Assembly (NCBI RefSeq): GCF_003931565.1
Contig: NZ_RRYI01000001.1
Location: 248,001 to 312,000, forward strand
Source: Caulobacter sp. 602-1
GTDB taxonomy: Bacteria > Pseudomonadota > Alphaproteobacteria > Caulobacterales > Caulobacteraceae
Length of the DNA stretch: 64,000 nt
Reading direction: 5' to 3'
Each line of letters begins with the position of its first letter. The first letter of the stretch is position 1. The notes beneath the pieces are model-generated. The model had not been told where the DNA came from. It saw only the letters and a list, made by a program, of their open reading frames with translations, and made no database searches. The position numbers and the translations under genes were made by a program. Shown here one piece after another: positions 49,574 through 58,089 of the stretch.

Positions 49574-49867
49574 GGTCGAACCCCCGTGTGGCGCCGCGAG
49601 ATCGTTCCGTCCCCGGATCGGAAGATGGCGGCCAACGGCAGGCGATTAAGCTGATTGCATGTCGCTTTAATGAAACGGGGGCCCGGCCGATCCGCCGGCC
49701 GGCCCGGCGCCGCTTCCCGCGCTTCGGCCCGGCTCTGCCCGCGAAACGCGCAGTTTCGACGTGATTGTCAAAATTCTGGACCGATAAGCAATCCCTTTCG
49801 CCGCTTGGGGTTGCTCGAGGGCGGCAAGCCTGTTGCGGTGCAGCATCGCGGCGACTAGATCACCGGC

Positions 49868-50497
49868 ATGGACGCCGCCCGCCTCGCCAAGGACACGCCG
49901 AAATCCCAGAAGACCCGCGCGCGGATTCTGGACCAGGCGATGCGCCTGTTCGCCGAGATCGGCTACCACGCCGCCACCAACCCGGTGATCGCCGACGCCG
50001 CCGGCCTGACGCGCGGGGCGATGCTCTACCACTTCCCGACTCGCGAGGCCCTGGTCGAGGCCGCCGTGGCCCACATCCAGGCCGAGCGCTCGACCCTGTT
50101 CCGCGCCGCCGCCGAGAACCTGCCCGCCGGCGCCGACGTCACCGAGCACGCCATCGACAGCTACTGGGACCTGCTGCACAGCGTGCCGTTCCTGGCCTTC
50201 GGCGAGCTGGAGGACGCAGGCCGCACCGACCCGGCCATCCACGCCCTGCTGGCCCCGGCCCAGGCCGAGTTCGACCGCGCCCAGGCCGGCGACCACTTCC
50301 TGAAGATCCTCCACGCCGGCGCCGGCCCCCGCTTCCAGGCCAGCCGCGACCTGGCGCGCTTCATGCTGGAAGGCCTGGCCCGCACGACCCTGACCTACGA
50401 CAAGGACGGCCGGAAAGAGCGCCTGCTGATGCTGATCAAGCGGGCCACGCACATGCTGAACCGGAAAGGTGATGTGCAGGATTTGTGGCCGGAATAG
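49868..50497 (+). CDS. TetR-family transcription regulator
   Basis: 209 residues. TetR HTH within the first 60 residues (TRARILDQAMRLFAEIGYHAATNPVIADAAGLTRGAMLYHFPTREALVEA), followed by an all-helical ligand domain ending in LLMLIKRATHMLN. The divergent 294-bp gap to the phosphoesterase gene may contain its operator, though no clear palindrome was found. Ligand unknown. Confidence 0.88.
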   Translation: MDAARLAKDTPKSQKTRARILDQAMRLFAEIGYHAATNPVIADAAGLTRGAMLYHFPTREALVEAAVAHIQAERSTLFRAAAENLPAGADVTEHAIDSYWDLLHSVPFLAFGELEDAGRTDPAIHALLAPAQAEFDRAQAGDHFLKILHAGAGPRFQASRDLARFMLEGLARTTLTYDKDGRKERLLMLIKRATHMLNRKGDVQDLWPE

Positions 50498-50618
50498 GGG
50501 GGAGTTTCGCAAGAAGCAGTCTTTGGGAGCGTGCTGCGAACCAGACCTTCTAAGCTGCCCCGGTAATCCTTGCTCGTTGAAGCGGATAACACTGCCAACG
50601 CTCACGTTCGGGGGCTGG

Positions 50619-52244
50619 CTAGCCTTTGAGGTTGGCGACGAAGCGCTTCATTCGGACGCGATCTTCAGGAAGCATGTGGAACCACGGCACTGTGAACTTT
50701 GTGCCGAAGGTCTTGCTCACGCGGCCGTCGGGAATTTGCGACGCGATATGTTCGAACGCCGGATTGAACCGGCGTTCATCCCAGCCGGTTTGCTCGAAGA
50801 TCGTCTCGCCACTGACGCTGTCATCGCCTGCCAGCACAAGTTCGCCGACCGTTATGGTGTCAGCTATTGAATCCCGATCGAACGCCAGGCTATCGAACGT
50901 TAAGTAGAGGTCGAGTGAAGGTCGGAAGGCCGGCAGGCCGCCGCCGAGTGTGCGCGACATCTCTGCGAATCCATCCGTCTCCAGCTCCGCGATCGCTTCC
51001 TCGAGTTCCGAGTCGCTATTGTCCTTGAAGGCCTCGCGCAGCTTGTCGGGGTCGACAAAGTTGCGCCAACCATCGCTATCCTGCTCGGCGACCCAGACCG
51101 CAATCTTCCGCGCGAGGAGAGAGAGTTCGAGGTCGAGGTCCATGAGGTTCTTCGGATCATCCGGGTGCGCCTCGGGCTCCTTCACGTTCAGTAATAAATG
51201 TGATTGATTGATCGTTGGCGACGCGCTGCCGCCGAGCCAGGTGTCCAGCGCGTCAACGACCTTCTGGCTGATGGCTGCGAACTGGCGGATGTCCTCACCG
51301 ACAAGATGCACGGTTTCACCGACCTTTGCGGCACCGTCGTGGGTCGCGAACTTGTCGTCGACGACGCCGAGATTGTGCCCGATCACGTGGCGCTTCTGGA
51401 TGTTGAGCTTGAGCGCCGCGAGTTCGGCATCGCTCAATCCGACGAACGGGTCGATGCCCAGTTCGGCGAAGCGCTTCCGACCCTTCTCGACGTTTTGGAA
51501 GTCATTGCCAACCTTTGGGGGGAGGGGCGCACTGGCCTGAACCTTGCCATATAGGTAAACCGCTTTCAGCGTGGCTTCGAAGGCTGTGAGGACGTCCTCG
51601 TGCGCGTTTCCGAGGAGCCGATATGCGAGCTCTTCACTGTCGCCGTCGATCTGCTCAGCAAGCGACACCTGGTCATCGACGAGCTCGGCCTCGCGTGTGA
51701 AATGCAGCCGGAGATTTGGTGCGCCGCAATCGGGGCAGAAGAGACCAATGGCGAACACACCGTAGTCGCGGCCGCAGTGGTCGCAGACCAGCTCGCGCAT
51801 GAGGTCCTGCCGCGTGAACCGTGGCTTCGGTTTCGGCATGCTGCGGTTGCGGGGCTTGAAGGTGACGTGCTTGCTGCCCTTAAATGCGTCCTTGAACATC
51901 TGCGCCACGGCATCTTCGACGTCGCGGTCGAGTTCGTGCTTCACGAGCTCCCGTGCTGCCTTCTGATCTTCTGGATGTGTGAACGCCGCATCGTCTGCGA
52001 TTGTGCCGCTGTACGGGCAGACCGTCTTCGGTATGTGCGGATCGTGCTTCATTCGCGCGCGGAGCTCTGCGGTAAGCGGTACGTCGGCCACGACGCTGCC
52101 TATTACAAAGTGGCGCGGTTGCGCGTCCTCGTTCGGCGAGAAGCGGTAAGCCCTGCCGTCGGGCGTTCGCGGGACGGGCAAGCTGAGCTTCATATTGGTG
52201 GTCGTGCCACCGGTCCGATAGAGGCTGAGCCGTGGGAACTTCAT
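50619..52244 (-). CDS. Orphan zinc-ribbon protein, function unknown
   Basis: 541 residues; ATG 52193 (MKLSLPVPRTP) is an alternative start. A CDHCG...CPDCG pair in LVCDHCGRDYGVFAIGLFCPDCG forms a zinc ribbon near residue 160. The N-terminal part has TVCPYSG, another Cys site. The middle is helical and rich in Asp and Glu, with GIDPFVGLSDAELAALKLNIQKRHVIGHNLGVVDD; the His-x-x-Gly-His-Asn part recalls C-terminal helices of HEPN-like domains, which is only an impression. No signal peptide. Lower GC than flanks and next to a palindrome-rich gap. No family recognised; a defence or stress role is speculative. Confidence 0.6.
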   Translation of the reverse strand: MKFPRLSLYRTGGTTTNMKLSLPVPRTPDGRAYRFSPNEDAQPRHFVIGSVVADVPLTAELRARMKHDPHIPKTVCPYSGTIADDAAFTHPEDQKAARELVKHELDRDVEDAVAQMFKDAFKGSKHVTFKPRNRSMPKPKPRFTRQDLMRELVCDHCGRDYGVFAIGLFCPDCGAPNLRLHFTREAELVDDQVSLAEQIDGDSEELAYRLLGNAHEDVLTAFEATLKAVYLYGKVQASAPLPPKVGNDFQNVEKGRKRFAELGIDPFVGLSDAELAALKLNIQKRHVIGHNLGVVDDKFATHDGAAKVGETVHLVGEDIRQFAAISQKVVDALDTWLGGSASPTINQSHLLLNVKEPEAHPDDPKNLMDLDLELSLLARKIAVWVAEQDSDGWRNFVDPDKLREAFKDNSDSELEEAIAELETDGFAEMSRTLGGGLPAFRPSLDLYLTFDSLAFDRDSIADTITVGELVLAGDDSVSGETIFEQTGWDERRFNPAFEHIASQIPDGRVSKTFGTKFTVPWFHMLPEDRVRMKRFVANLKG

Positions 52245-52416
52245 AGAGTCAAGATTGGCACGGCTGAGTGGAATATATCAAGAACGAAAGTCGCGCCTAG
52301 GTTACCAAATGGAAGGCTATCCCGTCTAAGGCGGCGGGCCTTCCAATGCCTCAGGCGAGGCAAAGCCGACGCCCGCGCCGGGCGTCCTCCTTAAATCTCT
52401 TGGAGGCTGCAGCGTG

Positions 52417-52502
52417 CAGGGCTGTCCAGGTCAGTCAAGGACGGCTTCGCCGCCGCGCGCGGCCGCCCGGAGGGCGGTCCTTGAGTGACCTGGACAGCCC
52501 TG
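52417..52502. repeat. 86-bp element with 26-bp near-perfect inverted ends
   Basis: Arms 52417-52442 (CAGGGCTGTCCAGGTCAGTC...) and 52477-52502 (...GAGTGACCTGGACAGCCCTG) match at 25 of 26 positions and enclose a 34-bp GC-rich centre. It could be a MITE-like element or a very stable RNA hairpin. No transposase is near. Confidence 0.7.
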
Positions 52503-52586
52503 CGATCGTCTCGCCGTGAGATGTAAGGCGGGCGCTCTTCCGGGGCGGAAGGCGGCTTGGACGGGAAGAGGGCGCACGCCCCAGAT

Positions 52587-52700
52587 GCTCCCCCGCGATG
52601 CGGGGGAGCTGTCGCGGAGCGACTGAGGGGGCTAGCGCGGCATAGGTCCAGCTGGCCCCCTCCGGCCCTCTGGGCCACCTCCCCCGCATCGCGGGGGAGG
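52587..52700. repeat. Composite palindromic element (REP/BIME-like)
   Basis: GCTCCCCCGC-GAT-GCGGGGGAGC (52587-52609) and CCTCCCCCGC-ATC-GCGGGGGAGG (52678-52700) are two perfect 10-bp-arm hairpins in mirrored orientation. Between them GAGGGGGCTAG faces CTGGCCCCCT. The layout of paired inverted units is typical of bacterial interspersed mosaic elements. Confidence 0.7.
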
Positions 52701-53266
52701 ATCTACGGGGATTGAGGGGGCTGTATCCTCGGCGTTCGCGGCGCCGAACCCCACGAAATCAATGGCTTGTCGATTTTTCACGCCGCTGAATGATCCGCGT
52801 TGAATCCGCCGCGATACTCAATGCGTCCCCGTCGCGGGGGAGGGCGTTTGGATCCGGCCCAATACGGCGGCGGGGGTAGGTTGAGCGGGGCCGCTGGCGG
52901 TTCCCGGAGGCTCGAAAGTCGCCCCGTCCGTACTCTTTAGGCGGATCGGTTGGCGAACGGGCAGTCTCCGGGGCCAAAGCCGACAGCGGATCGACAGGGC
53001 GGTGATCGTACAAGCCGCCTATCGTGGATCGTCGGGGTCGAGACGGATGTAGCCGATCGACTTGGTCCGCGCCCGTCCGGGGGTAAACGGGGACCCGAGC
53101 AGATAACGCTCACGCCTCCCGACCTCACGGGCAAGAACAGCCTGGCGGAGCGGTCAGCGAGCCGAAACAAAAACAAACCTCACGGTCTCCGGGTTCGCCC
53201 GGCCGCTCCGTCGCCTCCCCACACGCCTTCAGCGGTCGCGCCGCGTGAAGCGGCGAAGCCGTGAGC

Positions 53267-53734
53267 CTAGCTCGGGCAGATCGGCAGCGCCGTCGTGAAC
53301 TTGATCTGCTCCATGGCGAAGCTGGACGAGACGTCGGTCAGCGGGGCGGTGGCGATCAGGCGCTTGTAGAAGCGGTCGTACGCGGCGATGTCCTTGACCA
53401 CGACCTTGAGCAGATAGTCGACCTCGCCGCTCATCCGGTAGAACTCGACGACCTCGGGCAGGGAACTGGCGCCGGCCGCGAACTGGGTCAGCCAGGCCTC
53501 GTCGTGGCGGCCGGTCTTGACCGCCACGAAGACGGTCAGGGACAGGTCCAGGGCCGCGCGGTCCAGCAGGGCGACGCGGGCGGTGATGACGCCGGCGTCC
53601 TGCAGGCGCTTGACCCGCTTCCAGCACGGGGTCTGGGACAGGCCGACCCGCTCGGCCAGCTCGGCGATGGCGACGGTGGCGTCCTCCTGCAGGATGGCCA
53701 GGAGGCGGCGGTCGACCTGATCGAGATCAATCAT
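53267..53734 (-). CDS. Lrp/AsnC-family transcription regulator
   Basis: 155 residues. N-terminal HTH (LDQVDRRLLAILQEDATVAIAELAERVGLSQTPCWKRVKRLQDAGVI) and a C-terminal RAM ligand domain (LSLTVFVAVKTGRHDEAW ... VEFYRMSGEVDYLLKVVVKDIAAYDRFYKRLI). It probably responds to an amino acid. Divergent from the DUF6356-YeiH genes, with a palindromic operator in between, so it may regulate that operon and the amino-acid permease further downstream. Confidence 0.92.
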   Translation of the reverse strand: MIDLDQVDRRLLAILQEDATVAIAELAERVGLSQTPCWKRVKRLQDAGVITARVALLDRAALDLSLTVFVAVKTGRHDEAWLTQFAAGASSLPEVVEFYRMSGEVDYLLKVVVKDIAAYDRFYKRLIATAPLTDVSSSFAMEQIKFTTALPICPS

Positions 53735-53753
53735 CTCGCGATCCCCTGTTTTG

Positions 53754-53770
53754 GAGAATGAAATTCTCCG
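53754..53770. promoter_or_regulatory. Lrp-type palindrome in the divergent promoter
   Basis: GGAGAAT-GAA-ATTCTCC is a perfect 7-bp inverted repeat. The core matches the general Lrp consensus YAGHAWATTWTDCTR in layout. It lies 19 bp upstream of the regulator ATG and 87 bp before the DUF6356 gene, fitting autoregulation and control of the divergent operon. Confidence 0.55.
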
Positions 53771-53856
53771 TATCGCGGAACGGGTAACCTTTCAAACCAT
53801 GTCTTTCTTCGAATCCTCGCCATCCTAGGGGGCCTCGGCACAGCAACGGGGCTCCC

Positions 53857-54129
53857 ATGGACCTGTCCTTCACGCGTCATCCCAAGTCGGTCGGCGAAAG
53901 CTATGGCCAGCATATGGGCGTGGCCTGGAGCTTCGGCTTCACCCTGCTGGGCGCGGGCCTGGCCTGTCTCGTCCACGGTCTGCTGCCGTTCGCCTTCGAG
54001 CGCACCGGCAGCCAGACGGTGCGCCGGCTGCACGAGCGGCTGTCCAGCCGCTGCGCCAAGGCCGACGCCCATTTCGCCGCCGCCGCGCCGCTCTCGGGGC
54101 AAATCTCCGGCGAGACCGTCCGCGGATGA
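53857..54129 (+). CDS. DUF6356 family small membrane protein
   Basis: 90 residues. FTRHPKSVGESYGQHMGVAWSFG followed by a single hydrophobic helix (FTLLGAGLACLVHGLLPFAF) and a basic cytoplasmic-type tail is the DUF6356 pattern. ATG 53857; the stop overlaps the YeiH-type gene start (ATGA). Function unknown. Confidence 0.8.
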   Translation: MDLSFTRHPKSVGESYGQHMGVAWSFGFTLLGAGLACLVHGLLPFAFERTGSQTVRRLHERLSSRCAKADAHFAAAAPLSGQISGETVRG

Positions 54130-55127
54130 CGACCGCCGCCCTGCGCCTGAGCGCCGGCAGGCTGGGGCCCGGCCTGATCGCCGGCCTGCTGCTGGCGATC
54201 CTGGCCAAGCTGCTGGCCGCGAACCTGCACGCTCCGGCGCCGCTGGTCGCGGTGGTGCTGGGCATGATGCTCGGCGCCCTGGGCCTGCAGGCCCAGCTGG
54301 GCGCGGGTCTCGACGTCTTCGCCAAGCCCGGCCTGCGGCTGGGCGTGGCCATGATGGGCGCCCAGATCAGCTGGAGCGAGTTCGCCGCTCTGGGCGGTCC
54401 GGCCATCGTCGCCAGCGGCGCGGTGGTGCTGGGCGGGCTGGGCGTCGGGGCGCTGGCGGGCACGGCCCTGGGCCTGCCGTTCGCCGAGGCCCTGATCGCG
54501 GCCGCCGCCTGCTCGATCTGCGGGGCCTCCGCCGCCCTGGCCGCGTCGCAGGCCGCGCCGGCCAGTCCGGCCAACCAGCGCACGACGGCGCTGGTCATCG
54601 TCGGCGTCAACCTGCTGTCGACCGTGGCCATGCTGGCCTATCCGCCGATCGCCCACGCCCTGGGCCTGAGCGCCCACCAGTCGGGCGTGTTCTTCGGCCT
54701 CTCGATCCACGACGTCGCCCAGGTGGCCGGCGCCGGGGCCTCGGTTTCGCCCGAGACGGCCAGCACCGCCGCCCTGGCCAAGCTGGCCCGCATCGTCTGG
54801 CTGGGCCCGGCGGTCGTCCTGATCGGCCTGATGCTGACCCGCACCCAGCAAGGCGGCGTGGTCGGCGGGCTGAAGGCCCCGCCGCTTTTTGTTTTAGGCT
54901 TTGCGGCTCTCGCCGCAGCCCGCGGCCTGGGCCTGATCCCGCCGGCCCTGGTCGCGGCCATGGCGGCCTGCTCCGGCTTCCTGCTGCTGGCCGGCGTCGG
55001 GGCCATTTCGGCCAAGCTCGGCCCCAAGGCCCTGCTCGAGGTCGAGCCCAAGCTGGCGGTCATGCTGGCGACGGTCACCGTCGCCGTCGCGGTCCTGGCC
55101 TACGCCCTGACGAGAATATTCTTCTAA
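54126..55127 (+). CDS. YeiH-family (UPF0324) putative sulfate/anion exporter
   Basis: 333 residues, about ten helices. Family motifs: VVLGMMLGAL, ASGAVVLGGLGVGALAG, AACSICGASAALAAS, and FFGLSIHDVAQVAGAG. YeiH proteins are named putative sulfate exporters on weak evidence. It is coupled to DUF6356 by a four-base overlap. The usual LysR partner is replaced here by a divergent Lrp/AsnC regulator. Confidence 0.88.
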   Translation: MTTAALRLSAGRLGPGLIAGLLLAILAKLLAANLHAPAPLVAVVLGMMLGALGLQAQLGAGLDVFAKPGLRLGVAMMGAQISWSEFAALGGPAIVASGAVVLGGLGVGALAGTALGLPFAEALIAAAACSICGASAALAASQAAPASPANQRTTALVIVGVNLLSTVAMLAYPPIAHALGLSAHQSGVFFGLSIHDVAQVAGAGASVSPETASTAALAKLARIVWLGPAVVLIGLMLTRTQQGGVVGGLKAPPLFVLGFAALAAARGLGLIPPALVAAMAACSGFLLLAGVGAISAKLGPKALLEVEPKLAVMLATVTVAVAVLAYALTRIFF

Positions 55128-55194
55128 AGATCAGGCCTTGGCGGGGAACGAAACCCGCTCCATGGTCCGCCCCAAGAGTCGGAGGGACCTGATT

Positions 55195-56631
55195 TTGAGC
55201 ATCTGGACGCGTCGCAAGGCGATCGACACCATCACCGCGGGCCACGCGGACAGCCATCAGCTGAAGAAGACCCTGAGCTGGCCGCACCTGGTCGCCCTGG
55301 GCGTCGGGGCCATCGTCGGCACCGGCATCTACACCCTGACCGGCGTCGGCGCGGGCCTGGCCGGGCCGGGCGTGATCCTGTCGTTCCTGATCGCCGGGGC
55401 GGTCTGCGCCTGCGCCGCGCTGTGTTACGCCGAGCTGTCGACCCTGATGCCGGCGGCGGGCAGCGCCTACACCTACAGCTATGCGGCCATGGGCGAGCCG
55501 GTGGCCTGGTTCGTCGGCTGGAGCCTGATCCTCGAATACACCCTGGTCTGCGCGGCCGTCGCCGTCGGCTGGTCGGCCCACGCTCATGGCCTGTTCAAGA
55601 TGGCGGGCTTTCCCGACTACCTGCTGGCCGGACCGCACGCCGGCGGCGTCGTCAACCTGCCGGCCGTGATCATCTCGATGGCGGTGGCGGGCCTGCTGGC
55701 CCTGGGCACCCGCGAGAGCGCCACGGTCAACATGGTCCTGGTCTTCGTGAAGATCATCGCCCTGGTCATCTTCGTCGCCCTTTGCCTGCCGGCCTTCGAC
55801 GCCAGCCACTTCACCCCGTTCATGCCCAACGGCTTCTCGGCCCATGTGCCGGCCGGGGCCGCGCCGGACGCCGCCAAGATCGGCGTGATGGCCGCGGCCA
55901 GCCTGATCTTCTTCGCCTTCTACGGCTTCGACGCGGTCTCGACCGCCGCCGAGGAGACCAAGAACCCCAAGCGCGACCTGACCATCGGCATCGTCGGCTC
56001 GATGGCCGCCTGCACGGCCATCTACATGATCGTCGCCGCCGCCTCGATCGGCGCGTCGCGCACCGAGATCTTCTCCAAGAGCGAGGCACCGCTGGTCTTC
56101 ATCCTGGAGAGCCTGCAGCACGGCAAGATGGCCCAGCTGGTGGCCCTGGCCGCCGTCGTGGCCCTGCCGACCGTGATCCTGGCCTTCATGTACGGCCAGA
56201 GCCGGATCTTCTTCGTCATGGCCCGCGACGGCCTGCTGCCGCGCGCTCTCTCCAAGGTCAACGCCAAGACCGGCACGCCGGTGCTGATGACCCTGCTGAC
56301 CGGCGCCCTGTCGGCGGTGCTGTCGGGCTTCCTGTCGCTGAAGGACATCGCCGAGCTGGCCAATGCCGGCACCCTGGCGGCGTTCATCGCCGTGGGCCTG
56401 TCGGTGATCGTGCTGCGCCGGCGCGAGCCGAACCGCCCGCGCGTGTTCTCGACCCCGGCCTGGCAGATCGTGGCCCCCGCCGGCATCCTGGGGTGCCTCT
56501 ATCTGTTCTACAGCCTGCCGGCCAAGACCCAGATCTACTTCCTGTTCGCCCACATCATCGGCGCGGTGGTCTACCTCGCCTACGGCATGCGCAAGAGCGT
56601 GCTGGCCCAGGCGGAGAAGGCGGCGCGCTAG
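55195..56631 (+). CDS. APC-superfamily amino-acid permease (CAT/YhdG type)
   Basis: 478 residues from TTG 55195, chosen because GGAGGG lies 8 bases upstream and the family usually begins just before KxIDT. ATG 55162 would add 11 residues. Twelve helices; motifs HQLKKTLSWPHLVALGVGAIVGTGIYTLTG and FYGFDAVSTAAEETKNPKRDLTIGI are typical of cationic-amino-acid-type permeases. Inner-membrane amino acid/H+ symport is likely; substrate unknown. Confidence 0.9.
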   Translation: MSIWTRRKAIDTITAGHADSHQLKKTLSWPHLVALGVGAIVGTGIYTLTGVGAGLAGPGVILSFLIAGAVCACAALCYAELSTLMPAAGSAYTYSYAAMGEPVAWFVGWSLILEYTLVCAAVAVGWSAHAHGLFKMAGFPDYLLAGPHAGGVVNLPAVIISMAVAGLLALGTRESATVNMVLVFVKIIALVIFVALCLPAFDASHFTPFMPNGFSAHVPAGAAPDAAKIGVMAAASLIFFAFYGFDAVSTAAEETKNPKRDLTIGIVGSMAACTAIYMIVAAASIGASRTEIFSKSEAPLVFILESLQHGKMAQLVALAAVVALPTVILAFMYGQSRIFFVMARDGLLPRALSKVNAKTGTPVLMTLLTGALSAVLSGFLSLKDIAELANAGTLAAFIAVGLSVIVLRRREPNRPRVFSTPAWQIVAPAGILGCLYLFYSLPAKTQIYFLFAHIIGAVVYLAYGMRKSVLAQAEKAAR

Positions 56632-56714
56632 GCTCTTCCAATCGCTCTCTTCCATTCTTGGGGGCCATCGCTACAGTCCGCGTCAAAACAAGTGTTTGAT
56701 GCCGGGAGAAGCGC

Positions 56715-57863
56715 ATGGCCCTCGATCTGGAAACCCGCGAGCAGCTGATCGAGACGGTGGCCCGCTTTGTGGCCGAGCGTTTGCGGCCGATCGAGGCCAA
56801 GGTCGCCGAGGACGACGCGGTGCCCGCCGACATCGTTGAGGAGATGAAGGGCCTGGGTCTCTTCGGCCTGTCGATCCCAGAAGAATTCGGCGGCCTGGGC
56901 CTCAACATGGAGGAAGAGGCGCTGGTGGCCGTCGAGCTGGGCCGCGCCTCGCCGGCCTTCCGCTCGGTGTTCGGCACCAATGTCGGCATCGGCAGCCAGG
57001 GCCTGGTGATGTTCGGAACCGACGACCAGAAGGCCAAGTGGCTGCCGGGCATCGCGTCGGGCGAGATCATCACGTCCTTCGCCCTGACCGAGCCGGAAGC
57101 CGGCTCCGACAGCGCCGCGGTGCAGACCCGCGCCACGCTGGACGGCGACTGCTACGTCCTGAACGGCGCCAAGCGCTACATCACCAACGCCGGCAAGGCT
57201 TCGCTGTTCACGGTGATGGCCCGCACCAACCCCGACGCCAAGGGCGGGTCGGGGGTCTCGGCCTTCCTGGTTCCGCGCGATCTGCCCGGCCTGTCGGTCA
57301 GCAAGCCTGAGAAGAAGATGGGCCAGCAGGGCGCCCATATCCACGATGTCACCTTCGACAATGTTCGCGTGCCGGCCTGGAACCGGCTGGGCGAGGAAGG
57401 CGAGGGCTTCAAGGTCGCCATGCAGGTGCTGGACCGCGGTCGGCTGCATATCGCCGCCGTCTGCGTCGGCGTGGCCGAGCGGCTGATCGCCGACTGCGTG
57501 GCCTATGCCAGCGAGCGCAAGCAGTTCGGCCAGCCGATCGCCAGCTTCCAGCTGATCCAGGCGATGATCGCCGACAGCAAGACCGAGGCCTTGGCGGCCC
57601 GGGCCCTGGTGCTCGAAACCGCCCGCAAGCGCGACGCCGGCGTTGGCGTCACCCTGGAGGCGGCGGCGTCCAAGCTGTTCGCCTCGGAGATGGTCGGCCG
57701 CGTCGCCGACCGGGCGGTGCAGGTGTTCGGCGGGGCCGGCTATGTCGCCGACTATGGAATCGAGCGTCTCTATCGCGACGTGCGGATCTTCCGGATTTAC
57801 GAGGGCACCAGCCAGATCCAGCAGCTGGTCATCGCCCGCGAGACCTTGAAGCGCGGCGGCTAG
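56715..57863 (+). CDS. Acyl-CoA dehydrogenase
   Basis: 382 residues. FAD-binding SFALTEPEAGSDSAAVQTRA, substrate loop QFGQPIASFQLIQAMIAD, QVFGGAGYVADYGIERLYRD, and Glu363 as catalytic base in RIYEGTSQ. It resembles short/medium-chain or branched-chain acyl-CoA dehydrogenases. Cytoplasmic, feeding electrons to ETF. No acyl-CoA ligase or hydratase is adjacent. Confidence 0.92.
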   Translation: MALDLETREQLIETVARFVAERLRPIEAKVAEDDAVPADIVEEMKGLGLFGLSIPEEFGGLGLNMEEEALVAVELGRASPAFRSVFGTNVGIGSQGLVMFGTDDQKAKWLPGIASGEIITSFALTEPEAGSDSAAVQTRATLDGDCYVLNGAKRYITNAGKASLFTVMARTNPDAKGGSGVSAFLVPRDLPGLSVSKPEKKMGQQGAHIHDVTFDNVRVPAWNRLGEEGEGFKVAMQVLDRGRLHIAAVCVGVAERLIADCVAYASERKQFGQPIASFQLIQAMIADSKTEALAARALVLETARKRDAGVGVTLEAAASKLFASEMVGRVADRAVQVFGGAGYVADYGIERLYRDVRIFRIYEGTSQIQQLVIARETLKRGG

Positions 57864-57951
57864 GCCGCGGCGAGATGTCGCGTTAGACGCTCGGCGGAGC
57901 CGTGGCGTCACGCCGCATGGAGGCGGCTCTCTTCCATGCGCGCAAATGTCT

Positions 57952-57966
57952 TTAACGCGTCGTTAC
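57952..57966 (+). promoter_or_regulatory. Degenerate CtrA-like site
   Basis: TTAA-CGCGTCG-TTAC matches the CtrA box at seven of eight half-site positions, 124 bp before the globin-coupled receptor ATG. It sits 78 bp upstream of a perfect site. Confidence 0.4.
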
Positions 57967-58029
57967 TCAAAGGAATATCCGCGACCCTTGAGTGTATGCG
58001 TCATCCTGTCGCCCGCGTGCGGAGAATAT

Positions 58030-58044
58030 TTAAGCTGGCGTTAA
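58030..58044 (+). promoter_or_regulatory. Perfect CtrA-type box upstream of the globin-coupled receptor
   Basis: TTAA-GCTGGCG-TTAA has the exact TTAA-N7-TTAA pattern bound by the cell-cycle regulator CtrA in Caulobacter. It lies 46 bp before the ATG at 58090, where a promoter-proximal activator would bind. Control by CtrA would limit expression to swarmer/predivisional stages. Confidence 0.65.
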
Positions 58045-58089
58045 GTATGCCAGACGAGGTTGTCCCAGGATTTTAGAACGAGGACGGCC

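Larger units (their letters stand above)
52245..53266. other. About 1 kb non-coding, palindrome-rich region
   Basis: No ORF here has convincing coding character. The region holds the 86-bp hairpin at 52417-52502, the composite palindromes at 52587-52700 and a partial copy (CCCCGTCGCGGGGG) near 52826. The rest has no recognisable RNA gene. A tRNA-like GGTTCGC arm near 53203 was considered and not accepted. Confidence 0.6.

Noticed and set aside
49680..49725. GC-rich partial palindrome before the TetR gene as its operator
   Set aside because: The arms are imperfect GGCC/CCGG runs common in this GC-rich DNA and do not have TetR-operator form.
52417..52700. CRISPR array
   Set aside because: The repeats are palindromic units in inverted orientation with no regular spacers and no cas genes.
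53170..53230. Possible tRNA-like arm (CCGGGTTCGCCCGG)
   Set aside because: The T-arm-like hairpin has a wrong loop, and no matching acceptor, D-arm or anticodon stem could be laid out.
50619..53266. Prophage or integrative element
   Set aside because: No integrase, transposase, phage structural gene, tRNA border or flanking direct repeat was found.
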